Assembly (NCBI RefSeq): GCF_000367365.1
Contig: NZ_BARF01000002.1
Location: 186,001 to 250,000, forward strand
Direction of reading: 5' to 3'
Source: Streptomyces prunicolor NBRC 13075
GTDB lineage: Bacteria > Actinomycetota > Actinomycetes > Streptomycetales > Streptomycetaceae
DNA length: 64,000 nucleotides
Shown here: one piece after another, positions 8,339-16,659 of the stretch
Layout of the letters: every line of letters starts with the position of its first letter
Position numbering within the stretch: the stretch's first letter is position 1
Made by a program: the position numbers and the translations under genes
Notes under the pieces: generated by a model
Databases searched by the model: none
The model's input: the letters and a program-made list of their open reading frames with translations, nothing else
What the model was told of the DNA's origin: nothing

Positions 8339-9817
8339 TCAGGTCTGCGCCATGTCCACGAAGCGCGAGTAGTGGCCCTGGAAGGCGACGGTGATCGTCG
8401 CCGTCGGGCCGTTACGGTGCTTGCCCACGATGATGTCCGCCTCGCCCGCGCGCGGGGACTCCTTCTCGTACGCGTCCTCGCGGTGCAGCAGGATGACCAT
8501 GTCGGCGTCCTGCTCGATGGAACCGGACTCACGCAGGTCGGACACCATCGGTTTCTTGTCCGTACGCTGCTCGGGACCACGGTTCAGCTGCGAGAGCGCG
8601 ATCACCGGGACCTCCAGCTCCTTCGCCAGGAGCTTGAGGTTTCGGGACATGTCCGAGACCTCCTGCTGACGGCTCTCCTGTCGCTTGGAGCCACCGGCCT
8701 GCATCAGCTGCAGGTAGTCGATGATCACCAGTTTGATGTCACTGCGCTGCTTGAGCCGACGGCACTTCGCGCGGATCTCCATCATCGACAGGTTCGGGGA
8801 GTCGTCGATGTAGAGCGGCGCGGACGACACCTCGGGCATCCGGCGTGCCAGCCGCGTCCAGTCCTCGTCGGTCATGGTGCCGGAGCGCATGTGGTGCAGG
8901 GCGACTCGGGCCTCGGCGGACAGCAGGCGCATCGCGATCTCGTTGCGCCCCATTTCGAGGGAGAAGATGACACTCGGGAGGTTGTTCTTGATCGACGCCG
9001 CACGAGCAAAGTCCAGCGCGAGTGTGGACTTACCCATGGCGGGACGGGCCGCGATGACGATCATCTGGCCCGGGTGCAGACCGTTGGTGAGCGAGTCGAG
9101 GTCGGTGAACCCGGTGGGCACACCCGTCATCTCGCCGCTGCGTGAGCCGATCGCCTCGATCTCGTCGAGCGCGCCCTCCATGATGTCGCCGAGCGGGAGG
9201 TAGTCCTCGCTGGTCCGCTGCTCGGTGACCGCGTAGATCTCGGCCTGGGCCCGGTTGACGATCTCGTCGACGTCGTCGTCGGCCGCGTATCCCATCTGGG
9301 TGATGCGGGTGCCGGCCTCGACCAGGCGGCGCAGGACGGCCCGCTCGTGGACGATCTCCGCGTAGTACTCCGCGTTCGCCGCCGTCGGCACGGTCTGGAC
9401 GAGCGTGTGCAGATACGATGCGCCGCCGACCTTGTTGATCTCACCGCGCTTGGTGAGTTCGGCGGCGATGGTGATCGGGTCGGCCGGCTCGCCCTTGGCG
9501 TAGACGTCGAGGATCGCCTGATAGATCGTCTCGTGCGCGGGCTTGTAGAAGTCATGGCCCTTGAGGACCTCGACGACGTCCGCGATGGCGTCCTTGGAGA
9601 GAAGCATGCCGCCGAGCACGGACTGCTCGGCATCGAGGTCCTGCGGCGGCACTCGCTCGAAGGCCGAACCGGCGCCCTCCCACTCGCCACCTTCACGGCC
9701 GCGGTCGTGCTGTTCGTCCCGGCCGCGGCCTCCGTCACCGCGCCGTCGGGAAGCAGGCAGACGATCACTGGGACCGCTCTCGGCCCACGGGTCGTCCAAG
9801 GGCTCGGAAATACTCAC
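8339..9817 (-). CDS. dnaB: Replicative DNA helicase DnaB
   Basis: This 492-residue hexameric 5'-3' helicase unwinds DNA at the fork and is loaded at oriC by DnaA-dependent factors. The first ~50 residues are a charged, Arg/Gly-rich extension. The N-terminal helical domain begins PPQDLDAEQSVLGGMLL. Walker A is ARPAMGKST near residue 250, Walker B is LVIIDYLQLM, and the arginine-finger region is near the C-terminal GKHRNGPT. No intein interrupts the P-loop or the LQLM region, although inteins are frequent there in actinobacteria. GTG 9817 follows a strong GGAGGAGG. Its upstream region carries a DnaA-box cluster. Confidence 0.97.
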   Translation of the reverse strand: MSISEPLDDPWAESGPSDRLPASRRRGDGGRGRDEQHDRGREGGEWEGAGSAFERVPPQDLDAEQSVLGGMLLSKDAIADVVEVLKGHDFYKPAHETIYQAILDVYAKGEPADPITIAAELTKRGEINKVGGASYLHTLVQTVPTAANAEYYAEIVHERAVLRRLVEAGTRITQMGYAADDDVDEIVNRAQAEIYAVTEQRTSEDYLPLGDIMEGALDEIEAIGSRSGEMTGVPTGFTDLDSLTNGLHPGQMIVIAARPAMGKSTLALDFARAASIKNNLPSVIFSLEMGRNEIAMRLLSAEARVALHHMRSGTMTDEDWTRLARRMPEVSSAPLYIDDSPNLSMMEIRAKCRRLKQRSDIKLVIIDYLQLMQAGGSKRQESRQQEVSDMSRNLKLLAKELEVPVIALSQLNRGPEQRTDKKPMVSDLRESGSIEQDADMVILLHREDAYEKESPRAGEADIIVGKHRNGPTATITVAFQGHYSRFVDMAQT

Positions 9818-10276
9818 CGAGCCACCTCCTCCCGTCCGTCGAGCGGACCTCGCCGTGCCCCTTATTTCTACGGCACGGCACTGACAAATGAAGCGCCCAA
9901 CTCCGGTACGGGCGCGTCGGTTTTGTGATGGTTCTCGGTCCGACGGACGGGGCGGGTACCGGTCCACCGTAGGCCTGTGGGCACCGTCAGCCAATCTGGT
10001 TATCCACAGGCCATGTGGACGACGGCCCGGATGCTGTGGAGAACCCGCCAAAACCTGTGTACGACCCGGTGGACAGCCCTGTGAACAAGACCTCGCCACT
10101 TCCGTCGTAACCGATCTGACCTGCACCTTTCCCATCCACCGGCTGTGCAGAAGAAAAACTTTCCACATCGGACCAAGATCGCTTCGAACAGTGCACGAGA
10201 GGACACGAGGCGAGATCAGAGGTAAGGGTCACAAGGCAATTGCATCTCTTACCTGTGGACGATTAGATTAGTGCTC
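9818..10276. promoter_or_regulatory. dnaB / MATE divergent region with a DnaA-box cluster
   Basis: These 459 bases separate divergent dnaB and the MATE gene. TTATCCACA at 10000-10008 is a perfect classical DnaA box. TGTGGACGA occurs at 10014-10022 and again at 10254-10262 (inverse of TCGTCCACA). TGTGGAGAA at 10035-10043 is a match to TTCTCCACA, a variant also used in oriC here. An inverted pair GGTAAG/CTTACC (10221-10226, 10248-10253) lies close to the MATE start. DnaA binding here is inferred. Streptomyces is known to hold high-affinity DnaA-box clusters outside oriC. Confidence 0.6.
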
Positions 10277-11614
10277 ATGACACAGGCTCCCGCGGCCACC
10301 AGGGCCACCCGACGACAGCACGACCGAGAGATCGTCATGCTGGCCGTCCCGGCCTTCGGCGCACTCGTCGCCGAGCCCCTCTTCGTCATGGCCGACAGCG
10401 CGATCGTCGGCCATCTCGGCACCGCACAACTCGCCGGACTCGGAGTGGCATCCGCCCTCCTGACGACAGCCGTGAGCGTCTTCGTCTTCCTCGCCTACGC
10501 CACGACAGCGGCCGTCGCCCGACGCGTCGGCGCGGGTGACCTCCAGGCCGCCATCCGCCAGGGCATGGACGGCATCTGGCTCGCCCTGCTGATCGGCGCC
10601 ACCGTCATCGCCGTCGTCCTCCCCTCGGCACCCGCCCTCATCGGCCTCTTCGGCGCCTCGGACACTGCCGCCCCCTACGCGACGACCTACTTGCGCATCT
10701 CCTCCATCGGCATCCCGGCCATGCTGATCGTCCTCGCCGCCACCGGAGTCCTGCGCGGACTGCAGAACACCAAGACCCCGCTGTACGTAGCCATCTCAGG
10801 CTTCGTCGCCAACGCCGCCCTCAACGTAGGGCTTGTCTACGGCGCCGACCTCGGCATCGCCGGTTCCGCCTGGGGCACCGTCATCGCCCAGTGGGGCATG
10901 GCCGCCGTCTATCTCGTCGTGGTCGTCCGCGGAGCCCGTCGGCACGGCGCCTCCCTCCGTCCCGACGCCGCAGGGATCAGAGCCTCCGCCCAGGCCGGTG
11001 TGCCTCTCCTCATCCGCACACTCTCCCTGCGGGCGGTCCTCCTGATCGCCACCGCCGTCGCGGCCCACCTCGGAGACGCCGACATCGCCGCCCACCAGAT
11101 CATCCTGTCCCTGTGGTCCCTGCTGGCCTTCGCACTCGACGCCATCGCGATCGCGGGCCAGGCCATCATCGGCCGCTACCTCGGTGCGAACGACCCCCAG
11201 GGCGCCCGCGCCGCCTGCCGCCGCATGGTCCAGTGGGGGATCGCCGTCGGAGTAGTGCTCGGTCTCCTGGTGACCCTGTCCCGCCCGCTTTTCCTCCCCC
11301 TTTTCACCAGCGACCCCACCGTCAAGGACACTGCCCTGCCCGCCTTGATCATGGTGGCGCTCTCCCAGCCGATCTGCGGTGTCGTCTTCGTCCTGGACGG
11401 GGTACTGATGGGCGCGGGAGACGGGCCGTATCTCGCAGGGGCGATGGTGGTGACCCTGGCGGTCTTCGCTCCAGCGGCTCTGCTCGTACCGGTCCTCGGT
11501 GCCGGACTGACCGCACTCTGGGGAGCGATGACCCTGATGATGGCGGTACGCATGGTGACGCTCCTGCTGCGCACCCGCTCGGGTCGCTGGGTCGTCACGG
11601 GTGCGACCCGCTGA
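10277..11614 (+). CDS. MATE-family multidrug/toxin exporter (DinF-like)
   Basis: This 445-residue membrane protein has about 12 TM segments of the MATE/DinF type. The N-terminal signature PAFGALVAEPLFVMADSAIVGHLGTAQLAGLG contains the conserved MVD-like aspartate of TM1. The two 6-TM halves are separated near residue 220. The family uses Na+ or H+ antiport to export drugs or, in related MOP members, lipid-linked substrates. The substrate is unknown. The start is either ATG 10277 or GTG two codons earlier; neither has a strong ribosome-binding site. It converges on the rpsF-rplI cluster, separated by two parS sites and a bidirectional terminator. Confidence 0.9.
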   Translation: MTQAPAATRATRRQHDREIVMLAVPAFGALVAEPLFVMADSAIVGHLGTAQLAGLGVASALLTTAVSVFVFLAYATTAAVARRVGAGDLQAAIRQGMDGIWLALLIGATVIAVVLPSAPALIGLFGASDTAAPYATTYLRISSIGIPAMLIVLAATGVLRGLQNTKTPLYVAISGFVANAALNVGLVYGADLGIAGSAWGTVIAQWGMAAVYLVVVVRGARRHGASLRPDAAGIRASAQAGVPLLIRTLSLRAVLLIATAVAAHLGDADIAAHQIILSLWSLLAFALDAIAIAGQAIIGRYLGANDPQGARAACRRMVQWGIAVGVVLGLLVTLSRPLFLPLFTSDPTVKDTALPALIMVALSQPICGVVFVLDGVLMGAGDGPYLAGAMVVTLAVFAPAALLVPVLGAGLTALWGAMTLMMAVRMVTLLLRTRSGRWVVTGATR

Positions 11615-11616
11615 CC

Positions 11617-11630
11617 GTTTCACGTGAAAC
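11617..11630. promoter_or_regulatory. parS site (first of a pair)
   Basis: A perfect GTTTCACGTGAAAC only two bases after the MATE stop codon. It is paired with another copy 29 bp on, measured start to start. Confidence 0.95.
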
Positions 11631-11645
11631 ACCGCGCACTGCCAT

Positions 11646-11659
11646 GTTTCACGTGAAAC
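11646..11659. promoter_or_regulatory. parS site (second of a pair)
   Basis: A perfect parS with symmetric flanks extending the palindrome to CATG...CATG (11643-11662). It lies between convergent MATE and rplI genes and just before the terminator at 11721. Confidence 0.95.
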
Positions 11660-11720
11660 ATGAGCGCCGTAGCGCCGTCTCGAACGCACCACTCGGCCCT
11701 CGACCCGTCCCGGGCACAGC

Positions 11721-11754
11721 AGAGGGGCCGCACCCCAACGGGTGCGGCCCCTCT
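11721..11754. terminator. Bidirectional intrinsic terminator (MATE / rplI)
   Basis: A perfect 15-bp stem with left arm AGAGGGGCCGCACCC and loop CAAC. It lies between convergent genes and can serve both strands. Confidence 0.85.
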
Positions 11755-11777
11755 CTCAGCTGTGCCGAGTGCAGCGA

Positions 11778-12224
11778 TCAGGCTGCGATGACCTCGATGT
11801 TGACCTTGGCGGCAACCTCGGGGTGCAGACGCACGGACGTCTCGTGGGCGCCCAGGGTCTTGATCGGGGACGTCAGCTCGATACGACGCTTGTCGACCTC
11901 GGGGCCACCGGAAGCCTTGATCGCCGAAGCGATGTCGGCGGGGGTGACGGAACCGAAGAGACGACCTGCGTCGCCGGAGCGAACGGCCAGACGGACCTTG
12001 ACGCCCTCGAGCTGGGCCTTCACGGAGTTGGCCTGCTCGATGGTCTGGATCTCGTGGATCTTGCGAGCACGACGGATCTGCTCGACGTCCTTCTCGCCAC
12101 CCTTGGTCCAGCGGATAGCGAACTTCCGCGGGATCAGGTAGTTGCGAGCGTAACCGTCCTTGACGTCCACGACGTCGCCCGCGGCACCGAGGCCGGAGAC
12201 CTCGTGGGTGAGGATGATCTTCAT
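11778..12224 (-). CDS. rplI: 50S ribosomal protein L9
   Basis: This 148-residue protein has the classic L9 N-terminal domain [33 protein letters not shown] long connecting helix ([20 protein letters not shown]) joins it to the C-terminal rRNA-binding domain ending [15 protein letters not shown]. It binds 23S rRNA domain V and affects frame maintenance. It is the last gene of the rpsF-ssb-rpsR-rplI cluster, 18 bases after rpsR. Confidence 0.98.
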   Translation of the reverse strand: MKIILTHEVSGLGAAGDVVDVKDGYARNYLIPRKFAIRWTKGGEKDVEQIRRARKIHEIQTIEQANSVKAQLEGVKVRLAVRSGDAGRLFGSVTPADIASAIKASGGPEVDKRRIELTSPIKTLGAHETSVRLHPEVAAKVNIEVIAA

Positions 12225-12242
12225 TAGTCGGTCACCCTTCCC

Positions 12243-12479
12243 TTATCGCGCGGTGGAGGTGTAGGGCAGCAGCGCCATCTCACGGCTGTTCTTCACAGCC
12301 GTGGCGACGTCACGCTGGTGCTGCGTGCAGTTGCCGGTCACGCGGCGGGCACGAATCTTGCCGCGGTCGGAAATGAACTTCCGCAGCATGTTCGTGTCCT
12401 TGTAGTCCACGTACTGGACCTTGTCCTTGCAGAATGCGCAGACCTTCTTCTTCGGCTTGCGCACAGGCGGCTTCGCCAT
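12243..12479 (-). CDS. rpsR: 30S ribosomal protein S18 (zinc-type)
   Basis: This 78-residue S18 has the core [17 protein letters not shown] and ends [14 protein letters not shown]. Cysteines in VCAFCKDK and GNCTQHQRD indicate the zinc-binding (C+) form. Many Streptomyces have a second, zinc-free S18 induced by zinc starvation elsewhere in the genome; this copy would be the housekeeping one. It binds S6 and 16S rRNA in the 30S platform, consistent with its operon with rpsF. Confidence 0.98.
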   Translation of the reverse strand: MAKPPVRKPKKKVCAFCKDKVQYVDYKDTNMLRKFISDRGKIRARRVTGNCTQHQRDVATAVKNSREMALLPYTSTAR

Positions 12480-12536
12480 GGTGTATCTCCTGTGTGATCA
12501 AGAAGTGTGGGTACGACCCACCCTCGGCCCAAGGGC

Positions 12537-13160
12537 CTAGAAGGGGGGTTCGTCCGAGTAGCCGCCGCCACCGCCGCCACCGCTGGCGCCGCCGGAGTTT
12601 CCACCCCAGCCGCCACCGCCGCCGCCCTGGTTTCCACCGGCAGGAGCGCCGGTGGCCCACGGGTCGTCGGCGGGAGCGCCGCCGGCCGGCTGACCGCCGC
12701 CGGAGTTTCCACCCCAGCTGCCGCCACCCTGGCCACCGCCACCGCCACCGCCACCGCCACCGCCGAAACCGCCGCCCTGGCCACCGCGAGCGCCACCGGC
12801 GGTCTTGGTGACCTTGGCCGTGGCACTGCGCAGGCTGGCGCCGACTTCTTCGACGTCCAGTTCGTAGACCGTGCGCTTGACGCCCTCACGGTCCTCGTAG
12901 GACCGCTGCTTCAGCCGGCCCTGCACGATGACGCGCATGCCTCGCTGGAGCGATTCGGCGACGTTCTCCGCCGCCTGACGCCAGACCGAGCAGGTGAGGA
13001 AGAGGCTTTCGCCGTCCTTCCACTCGTTCGTCTGGCGGTCGAAGGTGCGGGGAGTGGACGCGACACGGAACTTCGCGACCGCCGCACCGGAAGGGGTGAA
13101 GCGCAGCTCGGGGTCGTCGACAAGATTGCCGACGACCGTGATGACGGTCTCGCCTGCCAT
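12537..13160 (-). CDS. ssb: Single-stranded DNA-binding protein
   Basis: This is a 207-residue SSB. The OB fold occupies about residues 1-110 ([21 protein letters not shown] ... [19 protein letters not shown]). A long Gly-rich linker follows with runs of GGGGG, and then the acidic tip GYSDEPPF, which recruits replication and repair partners. The linker is encoded by near-repetitive CCGCCACC tracts, a likely site of length variation. It sits between rpsF and rpsR as in most actinobacteria, coupling its supply to growth rate. Confidence 0.98.
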   Translation of the reverse strand: MAGETVITVVGNLVDDPELRFTPSGAAVAKFRVASTPRTFDRQTNEWKDGESLFLTCSVWRQAAENVAESLQRGMRVIVQGRLKQRSYEDREGVKRTVYELDVEEVGASLRSATAKVTKTAGGARGGQGGGFGGGGGGGGGGGQGGGSWGGNSGGGQPAGGAPADDPWATGAPAGGNQGGGGGGWGGNSGGASGGGGGGGYSDEPPF

Positions 13161-13237
13161 GGGGGAACCTCTCGGCGGGTTTGCTGCTGGCTGCTTGGTG
13201 CTGCTACTCGAATCCCGAGATCAGCTGAGCAGGATGC

Positions 13238-13528
13238 TCAGTGGGTCTCGGGGCGGAGGACCTTGGTCCGGAGGACCGACTCGTTCAGGTTCATCTGGCG
13301 GTCGAGCTCCTTGACGACCGCAGGCTCGGCCTGCAGGTCGATGACCGAGTAGATGCCCTCGGGCTTCTTCTTGATCTCGTACGAGAGACGACGACGGCCC
13401 CAGGTGTCGACCTTCTCGACCTTTCCGTTGCCCTCACGGACGACGGAGAGGAAGTTCTCGATCAGGGGGGAGACAGCGCGCTCCTCCAGATCGGGGTCGA
13501 GGATGACCATCACCTCGTAGTGACGCAT
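13238..13528 (-). CDS. rpsF: 30S ribosomal protein S6
   Basis: This 96-residue S6 has the ferredoxin-like fold [20 protein letters not shown] and the sequence [16 protein letters not shown], typical of the family. ATG 13528 has a near-perfect AAAGGAGGTG ahead of it. It is first in the cluster with ssb, rpsR and rplI, so the promoter is in the 276-base divergent region 13529-13804. No glutamate tail of the E. coli type is present. Confidence 0.98.
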
Positions 13529-13804
13529 GTGGAACCCACCTCCTTTGGACTCAGCGGCCACGGTCGTTCCGTGGCAGGAGGGTTGTGATGCGTAAGCAAC
13601 AGTGTGTGCCAGTAAAACAGCCGCCACTGACATCGGGTGCCCCTCGCGGGGATTCCGAGTCGTGGCATGGGCAGACACCAGTGCAGAGGGTACAGAGTAC
13701 CCGCACACCGGCTTCCGGTTGAAATCCGGTGGCGGAGAGCGTCAATCTGTACACATCGGGTGCGTCCGGCGCGACGATGCGCCGCCTTCCGCAGGAGGTG
13801 CCAC

Positions 13805-14119
13805 ATGGCACAGGCATTGCGACCCAACACCGCCGGCTCTCTTTTCGCCACAGACGGCAAGCCCCATCCGCTCCAGGACACGCTGCTCGCGGTGACCCTG
13901 GTGCTCGGGCTGACCGCGTTCATCACGGGCTTCTTCCACAGCCTGCACCTGCTCAGCTCATGGGCCGGCCTGGTGGGGATCCTCACCGGCGCCTACGGGC
14001 AGTGGATCTCCGAGACGACGAGGGAGCGCTTCGGTCTGATCCTGGGTCTCGGTGCCGCGGGTGTCGGATTCTTCCTCGGCATGGCGCACGGCGGCCTGTT
14101 CGGCGGAGTCATCAACTGA
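13805..14119 (+). CDS. Small conserved membrane protein (unknown function)
   Basis: This 104-residue protein has three hydrophobic segments: DTLLAVTLVLGLTAFITGFF, LSSWAGLVGILTGAYGQWI and a Gly-rich C-terminal one, LGLGAAGVGFFLGMAHGG. GCAGGAGGTG directly precedes the ATG, a strong ribosome-binding site. It is divergent from rpsF and 179 bases upstream of femX. I recognise this as a Streptomyces-conserved position but know of no assigned function. A role in envelope assembly is only suggested by the neighbours. Confidence 0.85.
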   Translation: MAQALRPNTAGSLFATDGKPHPLQDTLLAVTLVLGLTAFITGFFHSLHLLSSWAGLVGILTGAYGQWISETTRERFGLILGLGAAGVGFFLGMAHGGLFGGVIN

Positions 14120-14298
14120 GGCGACGGACTCCGTAGTCCTAACTCCACGTAAAACAGCACGGAACGCCTTGGCGGCCAACAGGCCGAGGCGAAGGTTGCA
14201 TACGCCCAGTCGGGGCGCTCGTAAGGCGCAGTAGGCTTCGGCGCGAGAGCCGGAGCCCCTGTACCCATGGGGACACCCCAGCCCGAGGAGCGCCCCGA

Positions 14299-15420
14299 AT
14301 GAGCCTGACCCTGAGGACCATCAGCCGTGAGCAGCATCTGGCATTCATCCAGAGCCTGCCCTCGGCGAGCCACATGCAGGTCCCGGCATGGGCTGATGTG
14401 AAGGCGGAGTGGCGCTCCGAGAGCCTCGGCTGGTTCGACGAGAAGACCGGCGAGCTGGTCGGCGCGGGCCTGGTCCTCTACCGCCAACTCCCCAAGATCA
14501 AGCGCTACTTGGCCTATCTGCCCGAGGGCCCGGTCATCAACTGGTTCGCGCCGAATCTGGACGACTGGATCCAGCCGATGCTGGCCCACCTCAAGCACCA
14601 GGGCGCCTTCTCGGTGAAGATGGGCCCGCCGGTCATCATCCGGCGCTGGGAGGCCACCTCCATCAAGGCCGGCATCCAGAATCCGGACGTGAAGCGACTG
14701 CGGGACATCGAGGCCGACTTCATCGAACCGCGCGCCTTCGAGGTGGCCGACAAGCTGCGCCGTATGGGCTGGCAGCAGGGTGAGGACGGCGGCGCCGGCT
14801 TCGGCGACGTCCAGCCGCGCTACGTCTACCAGGTGCCGCTGGCCAACCGCTCCCTCGAAGAGGTCCACAAGAACTTCAACCAGCTGTGGCGCCGCAACAT
14901 CAAGAAAGCCGAGAAGGCCGGTGTCGAGGTCGTCCAGGGCGGCTACCACGACCTTGAGGAATGGCAGCGGCTGTACGAGATCACGGCTTTGCGCGACCAC
15001 TTCCGGCCCCGCCCGCTGTCGTACTTCCAGCGCATGTGGACGGCCCTCAACACCGAGGACCCCAACCGGATGCGGCTGTACTTCGCCCGGCACGACGGGG
15101 TGAACCTGTCGGCGGCGACGATGCTCGTGGTCGGCGGACACGTCTGGTACTCCTACGGCGCCTCCGACAACATCGGGCGCGAGGTCCGGCCCTCGAACGC
15201 GATGCAGTGGCGGATGCTGCGCGACGCCTACGCGCTCGGCGCCACCGTCTACGACCTGCGCGGCATCTCCGATTCGCTGGACGAGACCGACCACCTCTTC
15301 GGGCTGATCCAGTTCAAGGTGGGCACCGGCGGGCAGGCCGCCGAGTACCTCGGTGAGTGGGACTTCCCGCTCAACAAGCTGCTCCACAAGGCGCTCGACA
15401 TCTACATGTCGCGCCGCTGA
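14299..15420 (+). CDS. femX: FemX-type lipid II peptidyltransferase (FemXAB family)
   Basis: This 373-residue tRNA-dependent aminoacyltransferase of the FemXAB family has two GNAT-like domains. Recognisable features are LPSASHMQVPAWADVKAEW, PKIKRYLAYLPEGPVI, the second-domain motif FNQLWRRNIKKAEKAGVEV, and WYSYGASDNIGREVRPSNAM. In S. coelicolor the homologue adds the glycine branch to LL-diaminopimelate in the peptidoglycan precursor. It uses Gly-tRNA and lipid II at the inner membrane face. The ATG at 14299 begins directly at the domain. It precedes an alanine-racemase-fold gene by 83 bases, probably one transcript. Confidence 0.92.
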   Translation: MSLTLRTISREQHLAFIQSLPSASHMQVPAWADVKAEWRSESLGWFDEKTGELVGAGLVLYRQLPKIKRYLAYLPEGPVINWFAPNLDDWIQPMLAHLKHQGAFSVKMGPPVIIRRWEATSIKAGIQNPDVKRLRDIEADFIEPRAFEVADKLRRMGWQQGEDGGAGFGDVQPRYVYQVPLANRSLEEVHKNFNQLWRRNIKKAEKAGVEVVQGGYHDLEEWQRLYEITALRDHFRPRPLSYFQRMWTALNTEDPNRMRLYFARHDGVNLSAATMLVVGGHVWYSYGASDNIGREVRPSNAMQWRMLRDAYALGATVYDLRGISDSLDETDHLFGLIQFKVGTGGQAAEYLGEWDFPLNKLLHKALDIYMSRR

Positions 15421-15503
15421 CCTCACGCACTTCGCTTCGATAGCGTCGACAGCTCCCATACTTCTGATACACCGCAGCCACCCGAAAGGTTCCAGGTCCG
15501 GCC

Positions 15504-16535
15504 ATGGCGCTCACGCTCTCCGTCGACACCGCGCGCTGGCGGGCGCATCACAAGCACGTCGCCGAGCAGTTCCCCGGGCTCGTCCCGGTCTGCAAGGGCA
15601 ACGGCTACGGCTTCGGGCACGAGCGGCTGGCGGAGGAGGCGACGCGTCTCGGCGCGGACGTCCTCGCCGTCGGCACGACGTACGAGGCCGCCCGGATCAA
15701 GGACTGGTTCGGCGGTGACCTGCTGGTGCTGACGCCGTACCGCCGCGGCGAGGAGCCCGTTCCGCTGCCGGACCGGGTGATCCGCTCGGTGTCGTCCATC
15801 GACGGTGTGTACGGCCTGGTGGGCGCCCGTGTGGTCATCGAGGTGATGTCCTCCATGAAGCGTCACGGCGTGAGCGAGCAGGAACTGCCGCAGCTGCACT
15901 CGGCCATAGAGAACGTGCGCCTGGAGGGCTTCGCCATCCACCTCCCGCTGGACCGCACCGACGGCTCGGACGCCGTCGAGGAGGTCATCGGCTGGATGGA
16001 CCGCCTGCGTGCCGCACGGCTGCCGTTGCACACGATGTTCGTCAGCCACCTCAAGGCCGAGGAACTGGCCCGGCTGCAGCAACAGTTCCCGCAGACCCGC
16101 TTCCGGGCCCGTATCGGCACCCGGCTGTGGCTGGGGGACCACGAGGCCACCGAGTACCGCGGAGCGGTCCTGGACGTCACCCGGGTCTCCAAGGGCGACC
16201 GTTTCGGCTACCGGCAGCAGAAGGCGGCCTCGGACGGCTATCTGGTGGTCGTTGCGGGCGGTACGTCGCACGGGGTGGGCCTGGAGGCCCCCAAGGCGCT
16301 GCACGGCGTCATGCCGCGCGCCAAGGGCGTCGCCCGCGCCGGCCTCGCCACGGTCAACCGGAACCTTTCGCCGTTCGTCTGGGACGGCAAGCAGCGCTGG
16401 TTCGCCGAGCCGCCGCACATGCAGGTCTCGATCCTGTTCGTACCGGCGGAAGCGGCCGAGCCGAAGGTCGGCGAGGAGCTGGTGGCCCATCTGCGGCACA
16501 CCACCACGCAGTTCGACCGGATCGTGGATCGCTGA
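15504..16535 (+). CDS. Alanine-racemase-like PLP (fold type III) protein
   Basis: This 343-residue protein resembles the PLP-barrel domain of alanine racemase. The cofactor lysine is expected in VCKGNGYGFGHERL, which parallels the K-x-D/N-A-Y-G-H-G motif, and the later GTRLWLGDHEATEYRGAVLDV resembles the phosphate-binding and dimer regions. The usual catalytic tyrosine of the C-terminal beta domain is not obvious to me. It is therefore not clearly the housekeeping racemase. Its place directly after femX suggests an amino-acid-handling step in peptidoglycan precursor synthesis. Racemase activity and substrate are inferred only. Confidence 0.8.
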   Translation: MALTLSVDTARWRAHHKHVAEQFPGLVPVCKGNGYGFGHERLAEEATRLGADVLAVGTTYEAARIKDWFGGDLLVLTPYRRGEEPVPLPDRVIRSVSSIDGVYGLVGARVVIEVMSSMKRHGVSEQELPQLHSAIENVRLEGFAIHLPLDRTDGSDAVEEVIGWMDRLRAARLPLHTMFVSHLKAEELARLQQQFPQTRFRARIGTRLWLGDHEATEYRGAVLDVTRVSKGDRFGYRQQKAASDGYLVVVAGGTSHGVGLEAPKALHGVMPRAKGVARAGLATVNRNLSPFVWDGKQRWFAEPPHMQVSILFVPAEAAEPKVGEELVAHLRHTTTQFDRIVDR

Positions 16536-16571
16536 ACCTCTCGACCACGTTCGCTGAGCCCCTCCACAACA

Positions 16572-16615
16572 GCGAAAGGGCCGTACCCGGGACCTCCCTG
16601 GTACGGCCTTTTCGC
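16572..16615. terminator. Bidirectional intrinsic terminator
   Basis: Inverted arms of 16 bases (GCGAAAGGGCCGTACC and its near-complement) with one mismatch and a 12-base loop. It lies between the convergent racemase-like and glycosyltransferase genes. Confidence 0.75.
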
Positions 16616-16659
16616 GTGGTCTCGCCGTCTTTCGTGGGCTCTCCGCATGCCCTGTTCGC

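Noticed and set aside
8339..9817. Intein in dnaB
   Set aside because: The P-loop ARPAMGKST and the Walker B region are continuous and the length (492 aa) is normal.
12537..12800. Short GC-rich repeats in the ssb tail as a CRISPR-like or satellite array
   Set aside because: They are in-frame Gly codons of the SSB linker, with no spacers.
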